Below, one piece after another: positions 62,313-62,915 of a stretch of DNA of 62,915 nucleotides (positions within the stretch are counted from its first letter, which is position 1; every line of letters begins with the position of its first letter). Location of the stretch: NCBI GenBank assembly GCA_947164865.1, contig CAMUYA010000021.1, forward strand, positions 1 through 62,915, in the 5' to 3' direction. Source of the stretch: an uncultured Lachnospiraceae bacterium (GTDB lineage: Bacteria; Bacillota; Clostridia; Lachnospirales; Lachnospiraceae). Below the pieces are notes generated by a model. That model worked only from the letters and a program-made list of their open reading frames with translations. It did no database searches and was not told where the DNA came from. The position numbers and the translations under genes are program-made.

Positions 62313-62900
62313 TCAAATAGTATTTTTGCAAGAAAATAATAATAACAATTCCATTTCGATATCCGTCATTTTTTTGTTCAAGAAACTATCTGTAATAACA
62401 TATGAATAGTTGTCTATTACAGCCAAATCATTATAAGATTTACGATATTCTTCTAGTAACTCTCTCATTTTGTGAATACTTATTGTTTCTCCGGATCTCT
62501 CATAATCCATATGTGCAATACTGGCATTGCGTAAAGATCCGATACCGCTAATTGTTCTTTTTCCTACATTAGATATTTTCCCTTTTTTTACTTTTTGAAA
62601 CACGTTATCTTTACAAATAATCTTCTCCTTGAGATTTCTCAATCTTGAAATAGTGCATGCTTCTTTGTCCGTATCACTATCCGCTTTCCACAAACATAAA
62701 GCAAAATCTTTTTGAAGTAAAAAAATAACATGTTTAATAAAGGTCGGTGAAAATAGATACCAATTATCATTCCCCTCATTATGAAAATATTTGTCTAATC
62801 CATCTAAAATATAACTATCACAGTATGCCTCAATTAATGTACTAAATAGTCCTTCTCTGACTTTTTCATATTCTTCTACATCAGTCATATTTTTTCCCAT
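62313..62900 (-). CDS. HEPN/AbiU-like helical protein within the restriction operon
   Basis: A 195-aa alpha-helical protein whose segment SLRNASIAHMDYERSGETIS contains an R-x6-H motif like those of HEPN-type and AbiU2-like abortive infection proteins. It ends 11 bp before hsdR and so is probably cotranscribed with it. The start is unclear: an ATG at 62900 has no ribosome binding site in the window, and the ATG at 62888 has a weak GGGA. It may be a defence accessory of the type I system. Confidence 0.6.
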   Translation of the reverse strand: MGKNMTDVEEYEKVREGLFSTLIEAYCDSYILDGLDKYFHNEGNDNWYLFSPTFIKHVIFLLQKDFALCLWKADSDTDKEACTISRLRNLKEKIICKDNVFQKVKKGKISNVGKRTISGIGSLRNASIAHMDYERSGETISIHKMRELLEEYRKSYNDLAVIDNYSYVITDSFLNKKMTDIEMELLLLFSCKNTI

Positions 62901-62915
62901 ATAAACGATAATTTA

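Noticed and set aside
1..62915. tRNA, rRNA, insertion sequences
   Set aside because: No cloverleaf, ribosomal RNA segment or transposase was recognised on reading the sequence.

Overview
This 62.9 kb window looks like the chromosome of a pectin-using anaerobic Firmicute, most likely a Lachnospiraceae of the Butyrivibrio/Pseudobutyrivibrio type. That placement is inferred from the AGGAGG-type ribosome binding sites, Gram-positive lipoproteins with no outer-membrane genes, a CIRCE-controlled Hsp20, LplB/YtcP-type oligosaccharide importers with MsmX-type ATPases, and many membrane sensor/GGDEF proteins. I saw no rRNA, tRNA, CRISPR array or insertion sequence. Nearly every gene is on the minus strand.

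Region 1 (1-41 kb) is a pectin/galacturonate utilisation locus. uxaB-uxaA-uxaC convert galacturonate to 2-keto-3-deoxygluconate (KDG). kduI-kduD-eda handle the unsaturated uronate branch and cleave KDPG. An ABC importer (lipoprotein, two permeases, two ATPases) brings in oligosaccharides. A pectin methylesterase, a GH28 polygalacturonase, a GH105 unsaturated-glycuronyl hydrolase and a CE12-type acetylesterase, none with a signal peptide, would process them inside the cell. A LacI regulator is divergent from uxaBAC. Similar palindromes (TGTAA-N4-TTACA) lie on the promoters of uxaBAC, lacI and kduI, which suggests one small regulon. Four unrecognised small membrane proteins are interleaved with the two ATPases. 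Signal transduction genes are mixed in: a hybrid histidine kinase, an output-less Cache receptor and two GGDEF proteins in one operon, and a third GGDEF protein behind eda. A heat-shock gene and some accessory enzymes complete the region.

Region 2 (about 41-52.5 kb) is an accessory island. On its left are a vWA protein, a HigB/HigA-like toxin-antitoxin pair and a self-regulated XRE repressor. The core (43.1-52.4 kb) consists of three consecutive transcription units, each ending in a strong terminator and each preceded by the same roughly 40-bp upstream element. They encode a shortened PolC-like DNA polymerase, a PcfJ-like protein, a stand-alone fragment of the DnaA AAA+ domain, a possible modified-DNA restriction protein, a PD-(D/E)XK nuclease, a WYL-type regulator and two proteins of unknown function. 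I consider this the best candidate for an undescribed system, probably combining replication or repair with defence.

Region 3 (52.6-62.9 kb) holds a nucleoside phosphorylase, lipoproteins, a TetR/glycosyltransferase operon with two clear operators, a methyltransferase, a flavodoxin, and part of a type I restriction locus (hsdR) flanked by two small proteins with HEPN-like R-x4-6-H motifs. The hsdM and hsdS genes, if present, lie beyond the right edge.
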